This document shows positions 1 to 8,239 of a stretch of DNA of 52,858 nt, one piece after another. The stretch is from an uncultured Oligoflexia bacterium (GTDB lineage: Bacteria > Bdellovibrionota > Bacteriovoracia > Bacteriovoracales > Bacteriovoracaceae): contig CAKZJW010000027.1 of assembly GCA_937120495.1 (NCBI GenBank), positions 1-52,858 of the forward strand, written 5' to 3'. Made by a program: the position numbers and the translations under genes. Position 1 is the stretch's first letter. Each line of letters begins with the position of its first letter. Below the pieces are notes generated by a model that made no database searches, was not told the DNA's origin, and saw nothing but the letters and a program-made list of their open reading frames with translations.

Positions 1-315
1 TTTGGTAAAGCGACAGTTGATGTTGCTGCCCCGGGGGGATCACTTTCAAATGGAGGATTACTTTCTACTGGAATTCCTTACTGTGGAGGACCTTGTAGTA
101 GCGGAGATCAATCTTATGTGACGTCGTCTGGTACGAGTATGGCGACACCTGTAGTTTCTGGTCTTGCGGCGTTAATTAAAAGTGCTGCTCCTCACTTAAA
201 TCATAAGAGCATAAAAAACATTATAGAAAAACACGGAAAAAGTATTACAGAGCTTAAAAACTTTATCAAAAGTGGACAAGTGATAAATGTAGGTCAGTCT
301 TTAAGCTCTATTTAA
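1..315 (+). CDS. Subtilisin-like serine protease (S8), C-terminal fragment
   Basis: The open frame runs from base 1, so the N-terminus lies outside the window. The visible 104 residues contain VDVAAPGG, a typical subtilase segment, followed by the serine active-site box GTSMATP, with the nucleophile Ser codon at 136-138. The Asp and His of the triad are upstream and not visible. After the active site come a helix and about 45 residues with no obvious extra domain, so the protein ends soon after its catalytic domain. By family, such enzymes are secreted endopeptidases. It converges on a secreted trypsin-like protease, which suits a degradative role in nutrition or predation (inference). Confidence 0.93.
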   Translation, partial: FGKATVDVAAPGGSLSNGGLLSTGIPYCGGPCSSGDQSYVTSSGTSMATPVVSGLAALIKSAAPHLNHKSIKNIIEKHGKSITELKNFIKSGQVINVGQSLSSI

Positions 316-328
316 TATAAGATTCTTT

Positions 329-1264
329 TTATTTCATGAAAGAGAGAATTTCTGTAATTCTTGTAACCTCTTCACCTTTAAGGTTATCTTCATTCTCTAA
401 GCATTTTTTACCAGATTCATTACAAACATTTACACGTTTACAATTTCTCTCGTTAAATGAATCCCAGATATAGTCTTGTTTCCCTCGAACTAAAATCCCT
501 TCTACTTCATGAGTAACAGCATTAAATACTGGAGAACCAGAGTTCCCTCCAAAAGTATCAAGTGATGCTGAAAAGTATTTTGGTTTTCTAGATTTTAATA
601 CCTTTGAACCAGCTGCAACTTTTTTCGGAAGACCACTTGGATGACCGATAACATAAAGAGATGTTCCTCTTTTTACTTTACCAAAAGGACGAAGTTTTAA
701 AGGAGTTCTATCTGTAACATTTCTATCTAGTTCAATAATTGCAAAATCGTCATCATCAGTAAGTTTTGCGATCACAATCCTTTTACATTGATACAGGTCT
801 TTCTCTAAAACAAGTTTTGGCTCAAACCCATCTTTAACTCTATTTTCAAAACTAAATAACCAATCATTTCTTTCACAATTATAATTCGTTGTATTACTAA
901 TAACCCCATTGTCATTTAATAGGCAATGTCCCGCTGTTGCTAAAAGATTTGGAGCGATAAGGAAACCTGAACAATTTGAAAGAGATGGCTGATTTGCAAA
1001 TCTTTCATCAGAACAAACCTCTGCACCCATAGGGTCTTTAAGTCGCGCATAATTATTGAATGCTATATAGTTGGCTTTATTATAAAATCTTTTATTAAAC
1101 GAATATTTGTCGACTTGAGCTGCTACAGACTTAGAGATATCTAAAATTTTTGAATCTGTGACTTCATTAATATCAACTCTATTATCTTCACCATAGATGA
1201 TAACTTCTTTTGCAAATGATTGAAAACTGGTACCAAGTACCACTAAGACTGCGATTTTTAACAT
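329..1264 (-). CDS. Secreted trypsin-like serine protease (S1 fold)
   Basis: The start chosen is the ATG at 1264, because AGGGGAG lies seven bases upstream; the frame also opens at 1288, which would place charged residues before the signal peptide. From the chosen start, residues 1-18 form a signal peptide (MLKIAVLVVLGTSFQSFA). The catalytic triad is visible: His113 in ATAGHC, Asp173 in DDDFAIIELD and Ser242 in GGNSGSPVF. GNSGSP is typical of glutamyl-endopeptidase and V8-like S1 enzymes, so a V8-like specificity is possible but not shown. Six or more cysteines suggest disulfides. The product is likely periplasmic or extracellular. Confidence 0.9.
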   Translation of the reverse strand: MLKIAVLVVLGTSFQSFAKEVIIYGEDNRVDINEVTDSKILDISKSVAAQVDKYSFNKRFYNKANYIAFNNYARLKDPMGAEVCSDERFANQPSLSNCSGFLIAPNLLATAGHCLLNDNGVISNTTNYNCERNDWLFSFENRVKDGFEPKLVLEKDLYQCKRIVIAKLTDDDDFAIIELDRNVTDRTPLKLRPFGKVKRGTSLYVIGHPSGLPKKVAAGSKVLKSRKPKYFSASLDTFGGNSGSPVFNAVTHEVEGILVRGKQDYIWDSFNERNCKRVNVCNESGKKCLENEDNLKGEEVTRITEILSFMK

Positions 1265-1413
1265 TAATTTCTCCCCTGAATTTCCCAATTACGTCTTTAA
1301 ACCATCATATATTCGCTCTGACAAATAAGTATGAAATAACTTCAATCACCCTACTTGGAAATTCAAAATATGATATACAGTGTCAAAATTATTTTTAATC
1401 AATTGGAGATATT

Positions 1414-2871
1414 ATGAAGAAGACCCTTATTGGACTTACTCTACTTAGCACGGCAGCGGCTTTCGCACAGGTTTCACCTCTTCAAGGTCACATGTCTACG
1501 GACATTACTAAAAATGAAGGCCGTGATATATGGCAGACAATGAAAGGTTCATTTGAAAAGGATAGTGAATGTTATAACAGGGCTCAAAGTTGGACTTATG
1601 ATATCAATAAGAAATACGGTTTTGAAGGTAAGAAAATTCTTATTCACTACTCTAGAAAATATAATGAAGAACTGAGTGCAAAATGGGGATTTCATATCGC
1701 ACCTGTATATAAAACAGAAGGTGTAGATACTGTATATGACAAAGGTTTTAGACCTTGGATTCACGCGCCTTTAACAAAAAAGATGTGGGAACAAAAATTT
1801 CTAATTGCAGGAACAGAAAAGCTTGTAGAAAAAAGAATTAAACTAAAAGAGAAACTACTTAAAGCAAAAAAGACTTTAAGAGAACTAGACCCTACGGATG
1901 AGTATTCACAACAAACTATTCTAGCAACAAGAAAAAAGATCACTGAATACAAAGCTGAAATGGTAGATTTTAAAATTACTGATAACGATCTAAAAGCACA
2001 GAAGCCAAAAAAGATTGCACAAGTTCAAAATTGGGTAAACTATTTCGAAGAGCAACTTGCTACTGGAAGACATACTGGATCAACTCTAAACAGTCTTCGT
2101 TACCAACTGAAATATCAAAAGAATTTACTTTCAAAAGTTAAATCGAATCTTGATTATGCAGCACATATTGAGTGTAAAAAAATCACAAACATAGAAGAGC
2201 TTGATTTTAATATTAATGAAGGATGGTGTTTTATTCAGGAAGTATCACAATACTACTGGGGAGTTCCACAACTTAGATTATTAAACTACGGTGTTGATCA
2301 GATTAGAGATATTCCAAACAGATCAGAACTTAGATCTGCTCGAATTGCTGGGGAAAATCACATCAGAGAAGACTTTGATATGAACCAAGTATGGATTGCA
2401 AGAAAGCAAGCATTTGGAAAAGATTATGAAACTCTTTGGAAAACAGAGTTTGATCTAAAAGAAAACTCTGCTGATGCGGTTTCAGATATTTATGACATTA
2501 ACAAATCAGCAATCAAAAAGATCAAAGAAGCGAACAAACTTTATTCTAAAATTGTTAAAGCATCTAAAGGCTTAAGCGTTACAAATACAGAACTAAAAAA
2601 GGCAAAAGCAAATAAAGATAGCGTTACGAATAATGCTGATCTGATCTCTAAGTTAAAAGAGAAAATTTATTCAGTTGCTCAAAGTATTGAAGTTGAAGAC
2701 ACTAAAACAAAAGTAAATTCATTTAAAGAAGCTAAAAAGGTTCAATCTACAACTCAAAGAATGATTGACTCTCTAAAAGGATCTCTTTCAAAAGTTAAAA
2801 CAATAGTAAAAGAGCACAAAGCAAGACAAAGAGAGATTGAGAGAGAAAGAAGAAGAAATAATAGAGACTAA
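1414..2871 (+). CDS. Secreted protein-glutaminase-like protein with long coiled-coil tail
   Basis: 485 aa with a signal peptide (residues 1-19) and a GGAG site just upstream of the ATG. It is a paralogue of the next gene. Both share, after the signal, V-S-P-x-Q-G, then C-x2-RA-x2-W (Cys53), HY, W-x-FH-x-AP (His94) and a D at the end of a beta-like stretch (Asp109). This Cys/His/Asp order resembles the protein-glutaminase (protein glutamine deamidase) fold, but here the usual D-P is D-K. A second shared block, CKKIT followed by WCF-x-QE, lies near residues 254-275. Residues 130-200 and 370-485 are highly charged and helical, probably coiled coil. Function is inferred, not established. If the assignment is right, it would deamidate or cleave protein side chains outside the cell. 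Confidence 0.6.
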   Translation: MKKTLIGLTLLSTAAAFAQVSPLQGHMSTDITKNEGRDIWQTMKGSFEKDSECYNRAQSWTYDINKKYGFEGKKILIHYSRKYNEELSAKWGFHIAPVYKTEGVDTVYDKGFRPWIHAPLTKKMWEQKFLIAGTEKLVEKRIKLKEKLLKAKKTLRELDPTDEYSQQTILATRKKITEYKAEMVDFKITDNDLKAQKPKKIAQVQNWVNYFEEQLATGRHTGSTLNSLRYQLKYQKNLLSKVKSNLDYAAHIECKKITNIEELDFNINEGWCFIQEVSQYYWGVPQLRLLNYGVDQIRDIPNRSELRSARIAGENHIREDFDMNQVWIARKQAFGKDYETLWKTEFDLKENSADAVSDIYDINKSAIKKIKEANKLYSKIVKASKGLSVTNTELKKAKANKDSVTNNADLISKLKEKIYSVAQSIEVEDTKTKVNSFKEAKKVQSTTQRMIDSLKGSLSKVKTIVKEHKARQREIERERRRNNRD

Positions 2872-2895
2872 TATATAAAAAATAGAAGGGGTAAA

Positions 2896-3831
2896 ATGAA
2901 AGTATTAATTGGGATGTTAGCACTTTCAACTTTGGCCTTTGCTGGACCAGTGAGTCCAATGCAAGGATACCAAACGACTGATCATTCAAAAAATGATCTA
3001 AGTCGCTTTTGGGAAAAAGTAGCAAAAGTTGAAAAAGATTTAAAAGGTAAAGATTGTTTTAAAAGGGCCAATATATGGTCTTACAAGCTTTATAAAGAAG
3101 ATGGTGTTCGCTCTAAAAAAGTTTTTATGCACTATACAAATAAATTTAACAGAGAGTTAGATAACTTGGGAAGAAGTGGTTTATCAAATAGACTTGGTGG
3201 ACTTTTTTCAAGAAATATCGCCTGGGATTTTCATGTAGCTCCTGCCGTATCAATTGATGGCGTAGACTACGTACTTGATCCACATCTTAGAAAAAAACCT
3301 CTTAAAACTGTTGAGTGGGTTGAGTTTCTTACTGAGCGTGGTGAGTACAGATTAAGAAAACGTCACAAGGAATTTTTAAAAGATCTAAAGAAACTAAAAA
3401 AGAAACTTAGAAGATCGTTAAAGAGTGTAGCAGATTTTCCAGACAGAACAGCAAACTTGAAAAAGAAAATAGCTGAAATAAAAAAGAAAATGGCTTATCT
3501 TGGGCTTACGGAAAATCCAAATCAAAAAGTTGATATCAAATGTAAAAAGATAACTCACATAATGGAATTCGATAGAGCACAAAATTCCGAATGGTGTTTT
3601 TATCAAGAAGCATCAATGTACTACTACGCAACACGTGAACTGCGTTTTTTAAACTACGGAAATATTAACGTAGATCTTCGCCACCCTGTTACAGATTTAT
3701 CTCATCATACAGAGCAGAACTATGATAGCGGTAGAAGATATATATTTGAGAGATGGGACTTTGATCGTCTCGAACAATCTCTTGATGAATATCGACTAAA
3801 TGATCGTCCAGATAGTATTTACGAAATATGA
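2896..3831 (+). CDS. Secreted protein-glutaminase-like protein, paralogue of upstream gene
   Basis: 311 aa with a signal peptide (MKVLIGMLALSTLAFA) and a purine-rich site (AGAAGGGG) upstream. It starts 24 bases after its paralogue, so the two form an operon. The conserved pattern is complete: Cys54 in DCFKRANIW, His113 in WDFHVAP and Asp128 in YVLDP. This is the Cys-His-Asp arrangement of protein-glutaminase-like enzymes. It shares the CKKIT and EWCFYQEA blocks with the paralogue but lacks that protein's long C-terminal coiled tail. A short Lys-rich helical stretch (residues 150-205) separates the two conserved blocks. The family assignment is by motif only and needs a profile or structure comparison. 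A strong terminator follows. Confidence 0.62.
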   Translation: MKVLIGMLALSTLAFAGPVSPMQGYQTTDHSKNDLSRFWEKVAKVEKDLKGKDCFKRANIWSYKLYKEDGVRSKKVFMHYTNKFNRELDNLGRSGLSNRLGGLFSRNIAWDFHVAPAVSIDGVDYVLDPHLRKKPLKTVEWVEFLTERGEYRLRKRHKEFLKDLKKLKKKLRRSLKSVADFPDRTANLKKKIAEIKKKMAYLGLTENPNQKVDIKCKKITHIMEFDRAQNSEWCFYQEASMYYYATRELRFLNYGNINVDLRHPVTDLSHHTEQNYDSGRRYIFERWDFDRLEQSLDEYRLNDRPDSIYEI

Positions 3832-3837
3832 AATAAT

Positions 3838-3866
3838 GGGGAGCAACTTTGCTCCCCTTTTTTTTT
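3838..3866 (+). terminator. Rho-independent terminator
   Basis: A GC-rich hairpin (GGGGAGCAA pairing with TTGCTCCCC) is followed by nine T residues. It ends the two-gene transcript that finishes at 3831. There is no T-run for the opposite strand. Confidence 0.9.
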
Positions 3867-4821
3867 AGAAGAATCTAATTAGATTCATTGAAAATTTATT
3901 TTGTTCACGCAATTGATATCCAGCAAGGTCTTGCTTTAATGGAATCGTATAGCTTAGGCCCAATTCATACTTTGAAAGACTTCCTTGCCCTAAATAACGA
4001 AATTGAGTCTTTAGGTAATCTCTATTTCCATGTTGACTCTTAGGATCTATCGCTGGAGACATTGCCATTACATCTTCATTTGATTTTAAAGGGTCAATTG
4101 TTTTATGAAAGTAGTTTAAAGCAAACTCATAACTTTTCCCAAAAGCTTTACTTAGTTCTACACCATAAAAATATCTGTTACCAAGTCTGTAGTCCTCACT
4201 ATTATCATTTAAAAAAGTCATAAGTTTAACTTCTGGTCTAACTGCCCAATCATTACCAAGTTCAAAAAGATACTTTAATCCAAGATCAATCCCGTAACTT
4301 CCTGAGCCTAGCTGCATCTTATAGCCCAACCTTTTAGAATGATCTTCCTTAGTAATACTTCCTGTTGGAAGTGATAAAAGCACAAGTAACTCTAATTTAT
4401 GTTCCATAAGCAAAGAGTGAGTTCCAAGCTTTATATCCCCCATTCCGGCGGACTTACTCGTCACCTCAGATCGTCCCATTTTTTTTACCATTGTCATCTC
4501 TAACTCTTTATAAGGAGCCATTAGCATAAAGGAAGTATTGCCATTTAAAGAGTACATAAAATCTAACATATGCATTTTCATTGTCATTTTCTTAGGTGCC
4601 ATCATAAAAGATGTTTCCGTGAAGAATTCATTTGTGCTCAATGAGCCTGAATCATTACCAATATTTTCCATTAACATTGATGAATACTGATATTTTATCA
4701 TCATCTTTGAAGTTAGATGTTTTGTATGTCTTGAGTTATGTGATTGTTTATGATTCTCGTGATTATGTGCAAATGTATTACCTACAGTCGCAAGTAATAA
4801 TAATATACTTAATGATTTCAT
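3865..4821 (-). CDS. His/Met-rich outer-membrane beta-barrel protein (phenol-degradation MetA-pathway-like)
   Basis: 318 aa, with AGGAG eight bases before the ATG and a signal peptide of about 18 residues. The mature N-terminus is histidine-rich (HNHENHKQSHNSRHTKH). Residues 70-125 are strikingly methionine-rich (for example KKMTMKMHMLDFM). The rest alternates short amphipathic strands and ends in Phe (LIRFF), as expected for an outer-membrane barrel. The pattern GMGDIKLG resembles the 'MetA-pathway of phenol degradation' outer-membrane family, members of which often lie beside copper genes. His and Met clusters suggest binding of copper or another soft metal at the cell surface; that is inference. 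It lies 48 bases after a small membrane protein gene on the same strand. Confidence 0.6.
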   Translation of the reverse strand: MKSLSILLLLATVGNTFAHNHENHKQSHNSRHTKHLTSKMMIKYQYSSMLMENIGNDSGSLSTNEFFTETSFMMAPKKMTMKMHMLDFMYSLNGNTSFMLMAPYKELEMTMVKKMGRSEVTSKSAGMGDIKLGTHSLLMEHKLELLVLLSLPTGSITKEDHSKRLGYKMQLGSGSYGIDLGLKYLFELGNDWAVRPEVKLMTFLNDNSEDYRLGNRYFYGVELSKAFGKSYEFALNYFHKTIDPLKSNEDVMAMSPAIDPKSQHGNRDYLKTQFRYLGQGSLSKYELGLSYTIPLKQDLAGYQLREQNKFSMNLIRFF

Positions 4822-4869
4822 AGAAATCTCCTATTTTATATTTAATTTGTGATGTTTCAGAATTATTAA

Positions 4870-5226
4870 TTAAATAATAGGAGGAGCTCTTGATCGATCA
4901 AGATAGAAATATAAATTTGAGAATAAAGACTTTCTATTAGAATAAACTACTTTGTTTAAATAAGAGTTTGAAACAATTGTACTTAATGTAGTTTTAATAT
5001 TTAGTTTGAGATTTTGCCCTGAAACAGCCTGTGTCCTCTTACTACTAAAGATCGAGTCAACAACCTCTTGCATAGAAAGAATTTTTGTAGGTGCATCGCT
5101 GTGACTAGAGACCTTAACTTTATCAAAATGTCCTAACTCTACTCCAACTAAAACATAAGCACTGCAAAGAGTTGCAAAGTAGATAAAAAGTAAATTACGA
5201 AAAAGTTTCGTTAGCGCTATCGACAT
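4870..5226 (-). CDS. Small single-span membrane protein, unknown function
   Basis: 118 aa. Residues 10-30 form one hydrophobic segment (NLLFIYFATLCSAYVLVGVE) that could be a signal anchor. The remainder is polar and ends in YLDRSRAPPII. I do not recognise the family, though short proteins with a terminal R-x-PP tail occur in metal-resistance loci. It begins 21 bases after polB ends and lies 48 bases before the His/Met-rich barrel gene, so it may be co-transcribed with either. No clear ribosome binding site is seen before the ATG. Confidence 0.55.
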   Translation of the reverse strand: MSIALTKLFRNLLFIYFATLCSAYVLVGVELGHFDKVKVSSHSDAPTKILSMQEVVDSIFSSKRTQAVSGQNLKLNIKTTLSTIVSNSYLNKVVYSNRKSLFSNLYFYLDRSRAPPII

Positions 5227-5247
5227 GGCGAAATTCTAACATAGATA

Positions 5248-7530
5248 TTAGATAAGGGAAAGTTGATCTCCAAGAGAAATAGAATCAAAACTTTTACCAA
5301 GTGAATTTAACACCTGATCTGCAAGCGGTTTAATTTGTTTGTCGATATAGTAATTATAATCATAGTTTTTTGGACTCATCTGAATTGGCTCTGGTCCATT
5401 CATAGTCATTACATATGTAACTTCTTTTAATCTATAAGGTCCTGTGTGATTAACCAGTAATGCTGCTCTAACGTGAGGTGGGATATTTTTAACATATTCT
5501 TTTGGGTCTTTAGAAAGTCTTTTTGTAATCAAGAGGTCTTCATCAAATTTCCCAAGTTTTAGCTGTGCGACAAATTCTTTTATATAACTTTCAATGGATG
5601 CCCCCATAAAATAATTTTCAAAAAGACTGTACTGAAATTTCTTAGCAAGATCAGTCCAGTCAGATCTTACAAATTCCATTCCAACAAATTGCAGTTGCCC
5701 ATCCAAAAGACCAACATATTTCTTTTTGGCCCCCTGACTTGCCCCTCTAACACTAGAAAAATATATTTTAGAATATAATTTTTCAAACTCTAATTCTAGA
5801 TATGAGTCAGTTTTAAATTCATCATTGATTAATCTTGTTATAAAAGTATTTGCTTCTTCGGTAAGCTTTGAAGCAAGTTTTTTATTATTCTCAGGCAGTC
5901 TTACAAAAATTGAATCCGTATCACCATATAGAACTTCAAGATCTCTATTTTCAAAAAATTCTATTGTCTGTTTTAAAAGCCAATGTCCAGTTTGAGTAAT
6001 CGCTTTTGGTAGATCTGAATGATAAAATCGACATCTAAAAGAGCCCATTAATCCATAGAAGCTATTCATCAGAATCTTTATGGCCATATTCATTGAGTGA
6101 TCATTATTTTGTTTTGCAATCCCTCTTTTCATAAGAAGTTTTTCAATTACCTCAGGTAACATATTATTTGATCTTGAAAAATCTATTCCCACAGGTGTAT
6201 GTATTGGATTTACTTTGGCCATAACTCTAGAAAAAGGATCAATGCAAAAGGTTCTTATAATTGAAGGGTATAAACTTCTAAAATCAAAAACGGCCACGTT
6301 CTCATGAAGACCTACACTTGGCTCTATAACCATTCCACCCGTAGAGGGATCTTCTCTATCAATATCAGAAGAATTAGGGGCAACAAACCCACGCCTGTGT
6401 AGAGGTGGCAAAAAAACATGGTCAAGGGCTGCAGCAGAAATTCCCAAGCGGTCCATCAAAAGACCAGAAACCTTTACCCTATTAATTAAAAATCCCAACA
6501 AATCAACTTTCTCATAGAGATCTGTTACAAGCTTACAATCAAGAAGATTGTATTTTGCGAGGGAAACTTTGTCCTCTCTAAATCGCCTTTCAATTTCATC
6601 TACTTTACCAGCATCACTTGCAATATCTTTTCCAACACCAAGAAGCTCAGAGGCAACAGTTTCAAGTTTAAAATTTTTAAACTGATAAAAAGCAGATCTA
6701 AAGGTTGGCGGTCCATCTACAACAACTCTACCTTTTATATTGGCAAAAAAACCTGATCCCTTTTTTTCATCAATTGAGATTTCTGAACCATCTCTTCCCA
6801 AAGAAAGCTTAATTCCAAGTTTAATGCATTTATTTAGTAAGAATTTTAAATCAAAACCAATAACATGCCAGCCAATAATAATATCAGGATCTTTCTGCCT
6901 AAGATCTTCTATAAAGCTTTCTAAAAGCTCTTTTTCATTTTTAAAATAACTTAATTTTTCATCTATCTTTTTATTTTCATCACTTAACATAAATACAAAT
7001 TCATGTTCTATTTTTCCAGAGTAATGAACTCCTATTGAGTATAAAGATCCATCAACACCTGTTTCAATATCTAAAGAACAAATATTAAATTTTGGAGTAA
7101 AATCACACGGAAGAACTTGAGGGTTATAAATGACTCTTTGCTCTCCCTCCTCTTTAATTTCTCCGTGAACTCTTAAGCTTCCATAAATGAATCTCTCCAT
7201 CAAAAACCTATCTGTTGGCCAGATATCATTTTCAAAAGTCCGAACACCACTTTGAGCGAGTTCTTTTTTTAAATTAAAAAAGTCATTGGAATTTTTTGTA
7301 TAAAGGGAGCTTACGGCAAGCCCATCAAAAGATTTTAATGGAAGATCTTTTTTTGTAAACTTTGTAGAAAAGCGTTGATCCATTTTTCTCGTTTCAGCAA
7401 AAAAAACAAATTTTTCAGTATTAAATTTTAAAACGATTGGACCATCAGCTGCACAGCAGTAGTATTGAAGACTATGACTCTCTTCACTTACCCAGTGGGA
7501 GCTTAATATAAAAGCATCGATTTGTTGCAT
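5248..7530 (-). CDS. polB: DNA polymerase II (family B)
   Basis: 760 aa, close to the 783 aa of E. coli Pol II. The N-terminal 3'-5' exonuclease motifs are intact: exo I SLDIETG (Asp154, Glu156), exo II around GWHVIGFDLKF (221-230) and exo III YNLLDCKLV (near 327-335). The polymerase motifs are also intact: motif A DFRSLYPSII (416-425), motif B around KILMNSFYGLMGS (485-497) and motif C YGDTDS (535-540). Pol II extends damaged or stalled primers during DNA repair and restart. The gene ends 21 bases before a small membrane-protein gene and starts 11 bases after trmB, suggesting co-transcription with trmB. Confidence 0.95.
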   Translation of the reverse strand: MQQIDAFILSSHWVSEESHSLQYYCCAADGPIVLKFNTEKFVFFAETRKMDQRFSTKFTKKDLPLKSFDGLAVSSLYTKNSNDFFNLKKELAQSGVRTFENDIWPTDRFLMERFIYGSLRVHGEIKEEGEQRVIYNPQVLPCDFTPKFNICSLDIETGVDGSLYSIGVHYSGKIEHEFVFMLSDENKKIDEKLSYFKNEKELLESFIEDLRQKDPDIIIGWHVIGFDLKFLLNKCIKLGIKLSLGRDGSEISIDEKKGSGFFANIKGRVVVDGPPTFRSAFYQFKNFKLETVASELLGVGKDIASDAGKVDEIERRFREDKVSLAKYNLLDCKLVTDLYEKVDLLGFLINRVKVSGLLMDRLGISAAALDHVFLPPLHRRGFVAPNSSDIDREDPSTGGMVIEPSVGLHENVAVFDFRSLYPSIIRTFCIDPFSRVMAKVNPIHTPVGIDFSRSNNMLPEVIEKLLMKRGIAKQNNDHSMNMAIKILMNSFYGLMGSFRCRFYHSDLPKAITQTGHWLLKQTIEFFENRDLEVLYGDTDSIFVRLPENNKKLASKLTEEANTFITRLINDEFKTDSYLELEFEKLYSKIYFSSVRGASQGAKKKYVGLLDGQLQFVGMEFVRSDWTDLAKKFQYSLFENYFMGASIESYIKEFVAQLKLGKFDEDLLITKRLSKDPKEYVKNIPPHVRAALLVNHTGPYRLKEVTYVMTMNGPEPIQMSPKNYDYNYYIDKQIKPLADQVLNSLGKSFDSISLGDQLSLI

Positions 7531-7541
7531 GCTTCAAACTA

Positions 7542-8216
7542 TCACAAAATCTTCAATTCATAAATACTTTGTCCACTTTGAGAGTACTTTCTCTCAAAAG
7601 GAGTTATAAATTCAGACAGATTTAAACTCTCAACCCCCTGATTCTTTCTTTTAAAAAATAGAGCTGCGGCTTCAGTCTCTTCGAGATAAAGCTTCCAGTT
7701 TGAGCGAAAAACAATAGGTACATGAGTATTGAACAAAAATACACTTACTGGACTTGCATAGAAGCGGCGTTTTATATGGTGCTTTTTCGGCCATGGATTT
7801 GGATAGAGAACAAAGATCATTCTTATATCAATTTTAGCTTCTGAGTAAGCCGAATAAATAAGAGGAATAATGTCTAGAAGCTCTCCTCTATAGAGTTTAA
7901 CCCTTTCATTTTCAGACTCTTTAAAGTCATTTTTTCTCTCAAGTCTCGAGATGGATTTATCGATGCCAACAATATAAGAATCAGGATAGATCTTGGCCAG
8001 GTTATATGAACTCTCACCAATCCCACAGCCCAAATCAAAGATTATAGACTTTCCTTGGCAAAACCCTAGGATCTCTTCCCATAATTCTTTTGAGAAACTG
8101 GCCACCGGTCTTTGATAGTTAGTAAGACTATATTTAGCTAAATAAGCTTCTAGGTCCTTATGAATTTCTTTTTGGTTTGACTCAATAACATGAGAATTTC
8201 CGTAGATTTTATTCAT
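7542..8216 (-). CDS. trmB: tRNA (guanine-N7-)-methyltransferase TrmB-like
   Basis: A class I SAM methyltransferase that would place m7G46 in tRNAs. The SAM-binding motif is FDLGCGIGESS, followed by the acidic end of strand 2 in VGIDKS. The family signature is seen in FVLYPNPWPKKHHIKRR, matching the P-x-PWPKKRH-x-KRR motif of TrmB. The frame opens at a TTG (8249), but the ATG at 8216 is preferred; it gives 224 aa, a normal TrmB length. No good ribosome binding site precedes it. The intergenic gap to the divergent exporter gene is only 23 bases with this start, so at least one of the two mRNAs is probably leaderless or nearly so. Confidence 0.85.
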   Translation of the reverse strand: MNKIYGNSHVIESNQKEIHKDLEAYLAKYSLTNYQRPVASFSKELWEEILGFCQGKSIIFDLGCGIGESSYNLAKIYPDSYIVGIDKSISRLERKNDFKESENERVKLYRGELLDIIPLIYSAYSEAKIDIRMIFVLYPNPWPKKHHIKRRFYASPVSVFLFNTHVPIVFRSNWKLYLEETEAAALFFKRKNQGVESLNLSEFITPFERKYSQSGQSIYELKIL

Positions 8217-8239
8217 AAGAAATTGTACATTAGTTATAT

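Noticed and set aside
1210..1398. 62-codon plus-strand frame across the 5' end of the trypsin-like gene
   Set aside because: It overlaps the signal peptide and start region of a clear gene on the other strand and has no ribosome binding site or protein-like composition.
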